Shown here: positions 38,101 through 45,230 of the stretch, one piece after another
How the letters are laid out: every line of letters begins with the position of its first letter
Numbering within the stretch: the first letter of the stretch is position 1
Source of the DNA: Bacteroidales bacterium
Lineage (GTDB): Bacteria > Bacteroidota > Bacteroidia > Bacteroidales > JACABE01
NCBI GenBank assembly: GCA_023251515.1
Contig: JAHEYQ010000026.1
Coordinates: 1 to 61,759, forward strand
Length of the DNA: 61,759 nt
Reading direction: 5' to 3'
Notes under the pieces: model-generated
Seen by the model: only the letters and a program-made list of their open reading frames with translations
The model's database searches: none
What the model was told of the DNA's origin: nothing
Program-made: the position numbers and the translations under genes

Positions 38101-40847
38101 TTATTTGAACCTAGCCAATGATTTAGTCCAGTTTCCTTTAGTTTGTCTCCAGCAATACTTTCACCACCTAAATAGTTTATTAATGTTGTCCATTCAGCAT
38201 TAGTTGGCACATGCCATCCTAAAGGGCATAAATCTTTTGTAAAAGCAACAGTATAAAAATTATATAATCTACCATAAGTAATACTATTGCTTGGTGTATT
38301 ATTATAATCGCAATAAGCACCCGATGTAAGAGAACTCCATGTTGCATTATTAGTAATGTTAGGTATAGTATCTCCATTTCTATAATGTGTGGTTTTTAAA
38401 TTTTGTTTCATCCAAATTTGAGTACCAATATGAACTGTATCATAACCATTTCCATCAATATCATAAACCGCATATTGTATAGGTTGTAAAGGCCATCCTC
38501 CTGTATGGTAGAGACTATCTATTTCAGATTGATAAAGAGTGCGATTGTAAATATAGACATCATCTATTTTACCATTAAAAAACCACCTACCTTGTAAATT
38601 TTGATATAAATGTGCACCAATAGTTAATGAGTTTAATTGATATGGAAAATAATTAAAATTTAAAGTTGAAGATAAAACCCCATTCAAATAAATAAACATA
38701 TTAGTTGAATCTCGCTTAACCACAACATGATACCATTGGTTTTGTGATAAAACATTAATTGGTGTTACACAGCTATTATAATTATTGTTGTAATTATAAA
38801 ATTGAAATCCTGCTGAATAGTTTCCGGTTAAAATTGGGCTTCCCACAAAATCACTGAACCCTATTCCATTATTATCAATACTATTTCCAGTTAAAAGTGT
38901 AAAATTTTGTTGTTGTATATCTGAGTAATTTATATTAGGACAAAACCAAAAAGAATATGATAATTCATTAAAAGAATTATTAACAAATAAGCTGTCAATG
39001 TAGATTCCATTATTTATCCCATCAAAATTATAAGCACTATTTGCAATTCCAAATCGATCTGTTGTTAAAGTAGCACCATTTACTGTTCCATTATTTCCTT
39101 TACCGCTTTCATCTATAGCATTGCCATTGAAAGGGTAATAGGCAACTAATCTGTTCGATAAATTTATTGAAGTAGTATCTATAATAAATTCAGCTACCAA
39201 TGTCCTATTTCCATTTACAATAAAAGAATAAACAGAATCTGTCGAAACCTGGATTCCATTTTCAGTCCAATATTTAAATATGTAACCATAACTTGGAGTT
39301 GCTTGAACAAATGCTGTATCACCATAGTGGTAAGTCAAGTTAACAGCGTAATTACCTCCATTACCTGGATTTGATGTAAAGTTTATAAAATAAGTTGTAG
39401 TATCAGCTTGAGTAGTAAAAGTTATGTCCTCAGTTTCAATTGTACCATAAATATTAGTTGCTAATATTTTATAATGATATGTTGTTAGAGGTAATAAATT
39501 ATTAGTATTAGCACTAATATTTTGAGGTTCAAAAGTAGAATTTATATTTTCATTTGCATAAATAGTATCAGAATAATTAGTATTTTGACCTACTAAAAAC
39601 TGCACAGTAGTTGGTGTTCCATTGGGATATACAATACCATTTAAAGTGACAGAATGAGATGCTGTATTTGTAACAGGAATTGCATCTATTGTTGTAACGG
39701 GATGTATATTTATTATTGCTATATGACCTGTATTAAAATGATAATTTAATAGATTAAATATTCCATATGAAGGATTTAGATTATTAATATAATAATAATC
39801 ATCTTCATGACCATTCCAACCCCAATTAAAATGAAAATTATTATCACTGTCATATCCATCACAAATAAAACTATGTTTTATTGTAATTGTATTATTAATA
39901 TCTTCTGCAAAATATAATATAGGTCTATTATTATTAAGTTCGTTTTTTAACATATTTGACCATGACAAATCTGATATAGAACTATCTCTTATCCAAGCAT
40001 CAATAGTATTTGAATATTTAAAATATTGAGTTAATGCTATAAATGCATCTGGAGGACTAGCACCTGAAGCACTTTCTCCATAATCCATATTAACAGCAAT
40101 TCCACAGTGATAAATCAATTCGCTTTTCTTTAAAGTATCCAAATAATGATTAATTACATTCCAATTATAGAATGTGTTGTTGAAATCTGCATTAAGCAAG
40201 CCATAAAGAGGGTGATTGTAAAAATGAGAACTATCACCTCTCACAGGATATTTCCATTTATTCATAATCTGCCCCATTGCTGTTGCAACACAACCTGTTG
40301 GTGTTTTATTACAATTACCATTTAGGTTACTGTAAACTGTGGGACAATAATAATTAAAACCACAACCTTGCCCCCATTGAGTTTGTATTAAAGGGTTTAC
40401 AATAATACTATTGGTCAATTGCGGACTATTTAAACTATTCCATTTTTGTGTTATGCTATTATCTTCTGGTAAATTATTTTTTTTGATATAAATAAGTTCG
40501 CTTTTTCTGTTTTCTATCCATGCTTTAAAAGCAGGTGGCTGGTTTTCTAAGTTATAATTTCCTTTTAAACTATAACCTATTATTGGGTAAGCTCTTTTGT
40601 CAGCTGTTAAAATTACAAACCCTTTATTTTCAAGAACATTAAAAACATAAAAAAGAGTGTCAATGCCCTCTGAAACAATATAAGTCTCAGAAAAAAAACT
40701 TTCATTTAAAATATTATTTTGTTTTTCTTTAGAATAAGAATTATAATAATTAAATGCAAAGGTTTTAGCATCATTAATTGATACAGTTTGTGTAAAACTA
40801 TTAAAAGCTAATAATAACAATAAAATAATAAGTATCTTTTTTTTCAT
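32142..40847 (-). CDS. Giant secreted C10 protease / FISUMP / lipase protein with dockerin tail
   Basis: 2,901 residues from the ATG at 40847, which gives the signal peptide MKKKILIILLLLLAFNSFTQ; the frame opens 21 codons earlier. In order: Spi-like propeptide (25-130); C10 streptopain-type protease with Cys in PTGCVATAMGQIMNKW (about 186) and His in IKHSFICDGYD (about 325); Fn3-like; InlB-like repeat (FTSNPGNGGNYAV); LamG (565-780); three FISUMP domains (about 790, 1085, 1385) alternating with Fn3-like modules; Ig/IPT-like; an alpha/beta-hydrolase lipase with LVHGLGGDEHTW (about 1947) and nucleophile motif CHSMGGS (about 2037); Ig-like modules; the shared C-terminal module; and two dockerin-type motifs (DVNRDGFVDITD, DLNGDGYVDITD). 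Probably a cell-surface or released degradative enzyme. Confidence 0.92.
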   Translation of the reverse strand: MKKKILIILLLLLAFNSFTQTVSINDAKTFAFNYYNSYSKEKQNNILNESFFSETYIVSEGIDTLFYVFNVLENKGFVILTADKRAYPIIGYSLKGNYNLENQPPAFKAWIENRKSELIYIKKNNLPEDNSITQKWNSLNSPQLTNSIIVNPLIQTQWGQGCGFNYYCPTVYSNLNGNCNKTPTGCVATAMGQIMNKWKYPVRGDSSHFYNHPLYGLLNADFNNTFYNWNVINHYLDTLKKSELIYHCGIAVNMDYGESASGASPPDAFIALTQYFKYSNTIDAWIRDSSISDLSWSNMLKNELNNNRPILYFAEDINNTITIKHSFICDGYDSDNNFHFNWGWNGHEDDYYYINNLNPSYGIFNLLNYHFNTGHIAIINIHPVTTIDAIPVTNTASHSVTLNGIVYPNGTPTTVQFLVGQNTNYSDTIYANENINSTFEPQNISANTNNLLPLTTYHYKILATNIYGTIETEDITFTTQADTTTYFINFTSNPGNGGNYAVNLTYHYGDTAFVQATPSYGYIFKYWTENGIQVSTDSVYSFIVNGNRTLVAEFIIDTTSINLSNRLVAYYPFNGNAIDESGKGNNGTVNGATLTTDRFGIANSAYNFDGINNGIYIDSLFVNNSFNELSYSFWFCPNINYSDIQQQNFTLLTGNSIDNNGIGFSDFVGSPILTGNYSAGFQFYNYNNNYNSCVTPINVLSQNQWYHVVVKRDSTNMFIYLNGVLSSTLNFNYFPYQLNSLTIGAHLYQNLQGRWFFNGKIDDVYIYNRTLYQSEIDSLYHTGGWPLQPIQYAVYDIDGNGYDTVHIGTQIWMKQNLKTTHYRNGDTIPNITNNATWSSLTSGAYCDYNNTPSNSITYGRLYNFYTVAFTKDLCPLGWHVPTNAEWTTLINYLGGESIAGDKLKETGLNHWLGSNNAATNESGFSALPGGLRSNNGDFSFIGLWAFIKSSSESTIDYDNNIALYYLNSSIFKMGNFKAFGNSVRCIKGEVLTLNSSIVTNITQTTAISGGDIINDAGLNIIERGICWSTTPHPTLANNFTSNGSGTGSFVCNITGLTPTTIYYLRAYAINSLGIAYGNEISFSTTYIVGNGVTDYDGNVYQSIILGTQEWMKKNLNTTHFRNGIAIPIVTNNQNWMVSQSHYCNYNNIINNSTTYGRLYNFYTVVDACNLCPTNWHIPSDAEWTVLNTYLASYTTGALKEVGTTHWSSNTGATNVTGFTALPSGFRNYDGIFSTIGLQGYWWSNNVLYNGSLFLNGANRWEISSNPNLFKKSEKEPEMGYSVRCIKDNINLNTSLVTAISKTTAVSGGSNIMSYNGAIIVDRGICWSTATNPTIADNHTAEGAGLGNFTSNLSGLNPGFTYYVRAYASNGSGIIYGNEVNFTTTANISPITDYDGNVYDVVLIGKQTWMKQNLKTTHYRNGDTIPNITNNATWSSLTSGAYCNYNNTQNNSNIYGRLYNFYAVNDTRNLCPSGWHVSSKAEWDTLINYLGGNYNVAKLKESGLTHWVYPNTGNNSSGFTALPAGYRFSSGFISLGNIGSWWNTLNTNGYTHQIMNDKNYIIKSASPNKSNGYSVRCIKDITLQTNIIYPKVNLNSISIIAGQNVTISGTDFKPNGIANITLQGPAGFSESINMINTNVQGSFSYTYISNNTMPLGIYNVFVEDSITGLSCSKKSFELIGAIAINNMQIIYPSAGLSFNTNQIINIEWKDKLVLGNTYTQSGSKRNYKYILEYSDNGGSWQSIGVVDGQDYINSNITLNKSFSFGSASNNIVIRIIDFYNPFGNVKLSASFSIIIPSATNIIVNYDWDKSYPSSSTSYTFPQGIAADGTARIFLNLSKINPSIGASIASVTVSLSDGINGTDDSKLGRVKVAIQTTAYNTEANGINSITDIDNTPNKTNYIFWYVAPDDFVGNNILDSIRTDRNVDATFVITYTDMTTETYTTQIKIVRPPLMLVHGLGGDEHTWDDFSNTSLGYSCKYINDPRFIISKAVNIFPDASFITNAYYMTHGTMNLPNTFQGVISSMRKKGYAANRVDYICHSMGGSVIRSIFDNYIESFNRTGSASNYNYKNYEKGYVNKVIMLDVPNHGSPWADIINKYVGDLPWLARYTIQTWYGLSGQDIPIPLVFIKPINSNNILGSYQSTEAVHDLQINQNQGGVKFGTTNTKAHLISGDFFPGNQTTNIAIPQNVINFVKNCGDETLNKFLNYLLKIGANKEENPILRAALLDILKSDIDPVSKALNFLNKMAMAMDAYNTGTFLPESDLIVSVESQLAGIPRPLNLLNTNVSVFDNYVSHAFIRPVTKNIDVGNYVNYLLNSSINSSLFNIIPATPTSSMPLLNISSKSNSQINLSSVNSNQIISKRDTTKLQIISPQNNSTLFVDSILHILINVQDTANLMSLEVNFQNKTYYIDSVFVGNIDLNLQINSNLLGSQIISLEGFYNYSDSGIFVNDIVDINIVTDEQLTGFKVSPDILYLFKNQTKYPNYTGIYQNFITSTGNFSPNILVNVEDTAIVMYDIITKGFKGISDGETNAIVSYLGLSDTIYFVVGGCLSDGVVGVSTNKSTTICAGDIITLTADSSKYYAWSTGETTQSINVTIGGSYSVIVTDTNGCLSTSNKITIIVNTLPDDADSIIGFTEITKSQTGLVYSTSAIKNASSYSWSLPYDMIIDSNFSDSIVIHSGSHAFSGLIKVRGQNDCGFGKESSLLIKIPKLMNTKLYLEGFYNNQNGIMNKVQDDIQDHFTGTTVDTINLEIINPTIPYLTVEKQTLNLNTDGTISDINISGKDTGSYYIAIKHRNHIETWSKNPVSFDTDIINYNFTTAASQAYGDNQIEVSPGVYAIYTGDVNRDGFVDITDLSEMDNDLTIGTTGYNIYDLNGDGYVDITDLSVIDNNLTSGIYKITP

Positions 40848-40915
40848 ATAGATTAATTTATTTAGCCTTTGGGTTCTTTCAGGCAGTTTCTGTATTTTTT
40901 TGATTTCCATACAAT

Positions 40916-40985
40916 AAAAAAGGGCGTGAACCTCTGCTTTGATAATCTTAAAAGAGAAATACTTTTAGCAACGCCATTTTTTATT
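40916..40985 (-). promoter_or_regulatory. Structured leader or attenuator-like element before the giant protease gene
   Basis: On the minus strand AAAAAATGGCGT-TGCT pairs with AGCA-(7 nt)-ACGCC-c-TTTTTT. An inner AAAAG/CTTTT stem lies between. The outer stem is closed by GC pairs and followed by six Ts, about 70 nt before the chosen start. It resembles a terminator with a large structured loop, so attenuation is possible. No known riboswitch class was recognised. Confidence 0.45.
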
Positions 40986-41699
40986 ATGTTTTTGTTATCT
41001 ACATAATTTGTTTTTTAATTATCACAAAAGTATAAAATAAAAAAGCAATAAAAGCAAATATTGTGAAATAAATGTGAAATAAATAATGATTCTAAACAGG
41101 GGTTTAATCAATTGTATTAACATATACAATAAAACTTACTAAAATTTCAGTCTTTGCAATACGTATAGCGGTTTTATCGCTTATTGAGTAATCAATTTAA
41201 ATAATTATTTTCAATTAATCCATTATCCAACCTTAGTATATAAGCGGTTATTTGAGAAAAACTATTTACATTCAGTGGTTTTAATATCAAATATTCCTAT
41301 CGTATATGTTTTTATGGAAAAGGAAACAACTTTATGAATACCGTCTGGAATTTTATAAAGATAAAACAGCTTTTCCATCCGATGTGAAAGTGCACAGCAT
41401 ATGAAAAATCGACTTTTTGGAGAGTGTAAATTATTTTGTGTAAACACAAAATAATAGCTTAGATTTTAAGTTTACATCTATCAGCAAAGTTAATTCTAAA
41501 TTGGAAAGTTCATTTTATGGTATAATACCAAACAGAAATAAATGCTTTCGTATTTTTTAATCAATTCTACAAATAAACAAAATAACATTTATTGAATTGA
41601 CTTACTGTCAACAGGCTGGTATTTGCAAAAACGACAGCGAACAGAACAACTGTTTATTTCAATTCGTTACTATAATCAAAAAAAGAGGCTGCCTAAACC

Positions 41700-41953
41700 A
41701 ATAATTTCAAAACAAAAACTTATTTGCATCATTTTGTAAAATATTCAATTCAAAAGCACTTAATACTAATTTGGGTGTCCCAGTGTCGAAGTCAGGAAAT
41801 TCAAGAAAGCATTAAACATTATATTGTTGATATGCTTTTAATTAGAAGTTTTCTTGTAAAAAATAATTATTAAAACAGAGATTCAAGAACCATTTGGAAA
41901 CATCAATGTAGAATACTAAAATGTAATCTACATTGATGTTCTTTTGTTTATGA
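41700..41953. repeat. Downstream flank duplicated from or to 31885-32141
   Basis: Second copy of the non-coding block that follows the dockerin-coding sequence. It contains the perfect version of the terminator hairpin. The similarity continues into the 3' coding ends (dockerin pair). Confidence 0.9.
41899..41940 (-). terminator. Terminator after the papain-like protease gene
   Basis: AACATCAATGTAGA and TCTACATTGATGTT form a perfect 14-bp stem with a 14-base loop. It is 14 bp after the stop. Confidence 0.65.
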
Positions 41954-44425
41954 TTATGGAGTAATTTTATAAATACCAGATGTTAAATTACTATCAATAT
42001 CTGATAAATCTGTGATATCAATATATCCATCTCCATTTAAATCATATACATTATAACCTGTAGTTCCAATTGTCAGATCATTATCCATATCTGATATGTC
42101 AGTAATATCAATAAAACCATCCTGATTAACATCCCCTACATAGATTCCATAAATACCCGGTGCTAATTGTTTTTGGTTATCGCCATAAGTTTTGCTGGAT
42201 GCATTGCTGAAATTATAATTAATAATATCTGCAGCAAATGATACGGGTGCAGCACTCCATGTTTCTATATGATTGCGATGATTTATTACAATATAAGACG
42301 AATCTGTAATTGAAGGAGGCAGTTCTATTTGTATATGTCCGCTGGTATCTATTGATGTTTGAAAGTTATTGTTTATTGAATATGGTGATTGTTTTGATGC
42401 TAATTTTACGGTAATAATATCGGCTGTATCACCTGCAAAATGATTTCCATTTTCATCCTGAACTTTATTCAACTGATTTGTTGCGGAATTAAATAATCCT
42501 TCGGGATATAATTTAAGACTCAACAGTTTGTTAGGTTCATAAATACTTACATCGTCAATAGCCCAGTAAGAAATATGATATAGGTTGCCACTAAGGGTAA
42601 ATGCAAAATAAGTTGCAGGGCTGTTCAGGTTTGATAATATAGTAATGGTAGTATCCTTTGCGGGCCTATCGCCGTTACCTGATGTTATACTAAAATTTTC
42701 GTCAGTCCAGTTTATTCTGTCGCTGCTACTTTGAACTTTTAATGTAGCTCCACTTCCTCCCCAGCCCAAATGGTCTTTATACATGGTTTTAAACCTCAGT
42801 TTTATACTCGTTTTGCCCGAAGTATTTACCGGAGCTGAAATCAATCTGCTTGTTGAGCTTGAATTGGTATTGTCTTTTGAACGCAAAAACTCATAGTTAT
42901 TTCCACCGGCATAATTTGTTGCACTTATTTTCCAATTATTTTGGGCAGTAATGTTTTGCTGATCCCAGCATTGAGGCATGGTTGGATTTGTAATGTTATC
43001 GGTATATGGTAATGAGCCATCACTACAAATTGATTCAGCGTAAGCTTTTATACATAAATCGATTGCACAGTCTGGAATGTTTGCTCCTAAATGCCACCAT
43101 GAATCATTGCTACCTGTAGAACTCATCCAGCATTTGTTGGTTTCGATGAAGGGGTTGGAATAATCGTGTTTCCGAACGCCATTGGAATAGTACCAAAGGG
43201 TGTCTTCAACTGGTATTGGATAGCCATAACCGGGTACATCGTATTTTACTTTTATATAAAAAGTGTCGTTCTTGTTGAGTGTTACTGTCGAATCTAAGTT
43301 ATAGGTGTAATATCCGGGGTAAGGACAGGTTTTTACAGGTGTTTCGGACAACAGGGTGCTTAAGGTAGTATTTGTTGTATTGAAGTTTTTATAAATCTGA
43401 AACTTTAGTGTTGAATTAGCACCTACAACATAACTACCTACTTTTGTAATTTTATGATTTGCAGTGGCAACGAATCGAACCAACCCATAACCGACATTAG
43501 TATAACCATATCCCCATTCTTCTATATATCCCAAAGTATCGTAATTATATATGTGTGAGAGTGGCTGATAATCGATACGCGATGGCCAAACGGCATTATT
43601 ATACAAAATAGTCGAATCGCCATAAGCGATGTAAAAATAGCCATTATCGCCCCAGCTTGTACCCCAACTGTTTTTAATTATCCATGCTCCTGTGCCTCCG
43701 GCGGTTGTGAGTGTATCGTTCCATCCGGCAATTACAACTGCATGGTTTACATTTTCTTTATATGAAGCGCCATTATAAAAATAGGTTTTGTTGGTGGCAT
43801 TGTATTTGGTGGCATCCCAGTTAATCATGGTGTAGATGCCACCGTAATCGAGCAATGCCTGCTTGATGGTGTTTCTATCTCTGGGTAAAAAACGGACATC
43901 AGTAACATAAGCGACAGGAGTAGCGTAGGTCGGACATGTGAGTAAAATATCTTCGGCTTGCGAAATGGGTCCTGAACGCCGCAAATAATAGGCAGAAGAC
44001 ATAAAATGATTTCCCCACGTACTTCTTGAAGGATCAAAACGATGACATTGCTGCAAATTATGTTCACCTAAATCAAAAGTCCCTAACCCTATTGTTTTCC
44101 AACTGGATTCAATTGAACCCATTGATGCAAAATCCCAACAACCATTACCGGTTTGTGTTTTTACGGAAGTCATGCGGTTATTTGTACGCATATCGTAAAC
44201 ACTTGCAAATGTGTTGGTGCTTAATGCCGATTTTGTTTGGTAATTGCCAAAATATAAATTGGCAGGAGGTGCTATAACACCATATGTATTTTTCTGATTC
44301 GACATATTGGCTGTAAAATCATGATTTATCGGTGCCCGCTGAGGCACCGGAAATACTACTTCATTTTGTGTATAAGCTATACTACAAAAGGTGATTGCTA
44401 ATAGGAAAAGTATAATTGTTTTCAT
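41954..44425 (-). CDS. Secreted papain-like (C1) protease with dockerin tail
   Basis: 823 residues. Signal peptide MKTIILFLLAITFCSIAYTQ. The peptidase has Cys in QTGNGCWDFASMGSIES (about 93), His in NHAVVIAGWN (about 227) and Asn in IIKNSWGTSWGDNGYFY (about 252). A beta-sandwich (about 300-470) follows, then a choice-of-anchor J/MAM-like domain (about 475-630, CWDQQNITAQNNWKISA to SYWAIDDVSIYE). The shared C-terminal module (HRNHIETWSAAPVSF) and two dockerin-type calcium motifs (DVNQDGFIDITD, DLNGDGYIDITD) end the protein. The last 60 residues and 3' flank are nearly the same as in the 2,901-residue protein. Role: extracellular proteolysis. Confidence 0.93.
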   Translation of the reverse strand: MKTIILFLLAITFCSIAYTQNEVVFPVPQRAPINHDFTANMSNQKNTYGVIAPPANLYFGNYQTKSALSTNTFASVYDMRTNNRMTSVKTQTGNGCWDFASMGSIESSWKTIGLGTFDLGEHNLQQCHRFDPSRSTWGNHFMSSAYYLRRSGPISQAEDILLTCPTYATPVAYVTDVRFLPRDRNTIKQALLDYGGIYTMINWDATKYNATNKTYFYNGASYKENVNHAVVIAGWNDTLTTAGGTGAWIIKNSWGTSWGDNGYFYIAYGDSTILYNNAVWPSRIDYQPLSHIYNYDTLGYIEEWGYGYTNVGYGLVRFVATANHKITKVGSYVVGANSTLKFQIYKNFNTTNTTLSTLLSETPVKTCPYPGYYTYNLDSTVTLNKNDTFYIKVKYDVPGYGYPIPVEDTLWYYSNGVRKHDYSNPFIETNKCWMSSTGSNDSWWHLGANIPDCAIDLCIKAYAESICSDGSLPYTDNITNPTMPQCWDQQNITAQNNWKISATNYAGGNNYEFLRSKDNTNSSSTSRLISAPVNTSGKTSIKLRFKTMYKDHLGWGGSGATLKVQSSSDRINWTDENFSITSGNGDRPAKDTTITILSNLNSPATYFAFTLSGNLYHISYWAIDDVSIYEPNKLLSLKLYPEGLFNSATNQLNKVQDENGNHFAGDTADIITVKLASKQSPYSINNNFQTSIDTSGHIQIELPPSITDSSYIVINHRNHIETWSAAPVSFAADIINYNFSNASSKTYGDNQKQLAPGIYGIYVGDVNQDGFIDITDISDMDNDLTIGTTGYNVYDLNGDGYIDITDLSDIDSNLTSGIYKITP

Positions 44426-44715
44426 CTGTACATTGCTAATTTAAAATAACAATTAATATTTTAGAAAGTTTTAATGATATGCAAGTTGAGTAAAATATGA
44501 TATGCAATTGATTTTCAAATAAGATATAAAAACCTTAATTGATTTTCAAAATACAGGATATTACTATTCATTTACGCTGTTAAACTGTTGTTTAGTAGTA
44601 TTTTTAATGTCAGTTTGTTTTAACAAACCTATAATTACACTGGCAATATTATATAAAGCCGCTTGCTATATATCAAATACCTGTGGAAAACAGCTTTATT
44701 GATGTTCATTATAGG
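44426..44715. other. Intergenic, nothing recognised
   Basis: AT-rich upstream region of the papain-like protease gene (minus strand) leading into the 43-bp array. No gene, terminator or confident promoter found. Confidence 0.4.
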
Positions 44716-45001
44716 TATTTCTCCAAGGGAAACTATCTATTGAGAGACTCGCTACATCTATTTTACTGAGGTAAAATACATATTGTAAGCTTTACAATAT
44801 ATACTTTACCGAGGGAAACGGGCTATTGTCAGATTCACTAAACCTATTTTACCAAGGGAAAATACTTATTGTCAGTCTCACTATACTTATTTTACCAAGG
44901 GAAACTACATATTGTCAGTCTCACTATACCTATTTTACTAAGGGAAAATACCTATTGACAGTCTTACTATACCTATTTTACCAATGGGAAATAGCTATTT
45001 A
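44716..45001. repeat. Minisatellite: about seven 43-bp units
   Basis: Aligned GGGAAA positions at 44727, 44770, 44813, 44856, 44899, 44942 and 44985 give a 43-bp period. Consensus: ATTTTACCAAGGGAAA then TACCTATTGTCAGTCTCACTATACCT. The first units are the most diverged. Units abut directly, with no spacers. It lies between the protease and phosphatase genes. Confidence 0.9.
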
Positions 45002-45166
45002 TAGATCATTCAAATAGTTTTAACTTTTGCAATATGGGTATTGATAGCAAATTTACTGTGAAGATTATTACGATGGTATATACAATAAACAAAATTTTAC
45101 TTTACTAACCAAGCACTTCCCCTGCCAATAATTGGCTATCATATCAAAGACTTTATATATTTCAAT

Positions 45167-45208
45167 AAAAAAGGTCTTCCGTTTATTTATCAACCGAAGA
45201 CCTTTTTA
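45167..45208 (-). terminator. Terminator after the phosphatase gene
   Basis: AAAAAAGGTCTTC and GAAGACCTTTTT pair over 12 bp around a 16-base loop, 23 bp after the stop. Confidence 0.88.
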
Positions 45209-45230
45209 TATATTGAATTTATAATTACTG

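Larger units (their letters stand above)
40848..41953. other. 1.1-kb intergenic region without a recognised gene
   Basis: Contains the hairpin leader at 40916-40985 and, at 41700-41953, the duplicated 3' flank of the next gene. Between them (41000-41690) only weak open frames exist, including a minus frame at 41262-41447 with no recognisable family. A half-terminator-like aaaaaagaggctgcct lies at 41683-41698. It could be remnant DNA of a lost gene. Confidence 0.5.

Noticed and set aside
40848..40910. ATG at 40910 as the start of the giant protease
   Set aside because: It would bury the signal peptide behind 21 charged residues. The ATG at 40847 starts directly with MKKK and a hydrophobic core.
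40916..40985. Known riboswitch (preQ1, fluoride, c-di-GMP or cobalamin) ahead of the giant protease
   Set aside because: Short similarities such as AGAGGTTC occur, but the conserved cores and pairing of these classes are absent.
41262..41447. Minus-strand frame of 61 codons as a gene
   Set aside because: No family, no start signal, and located in a long low-information gap.
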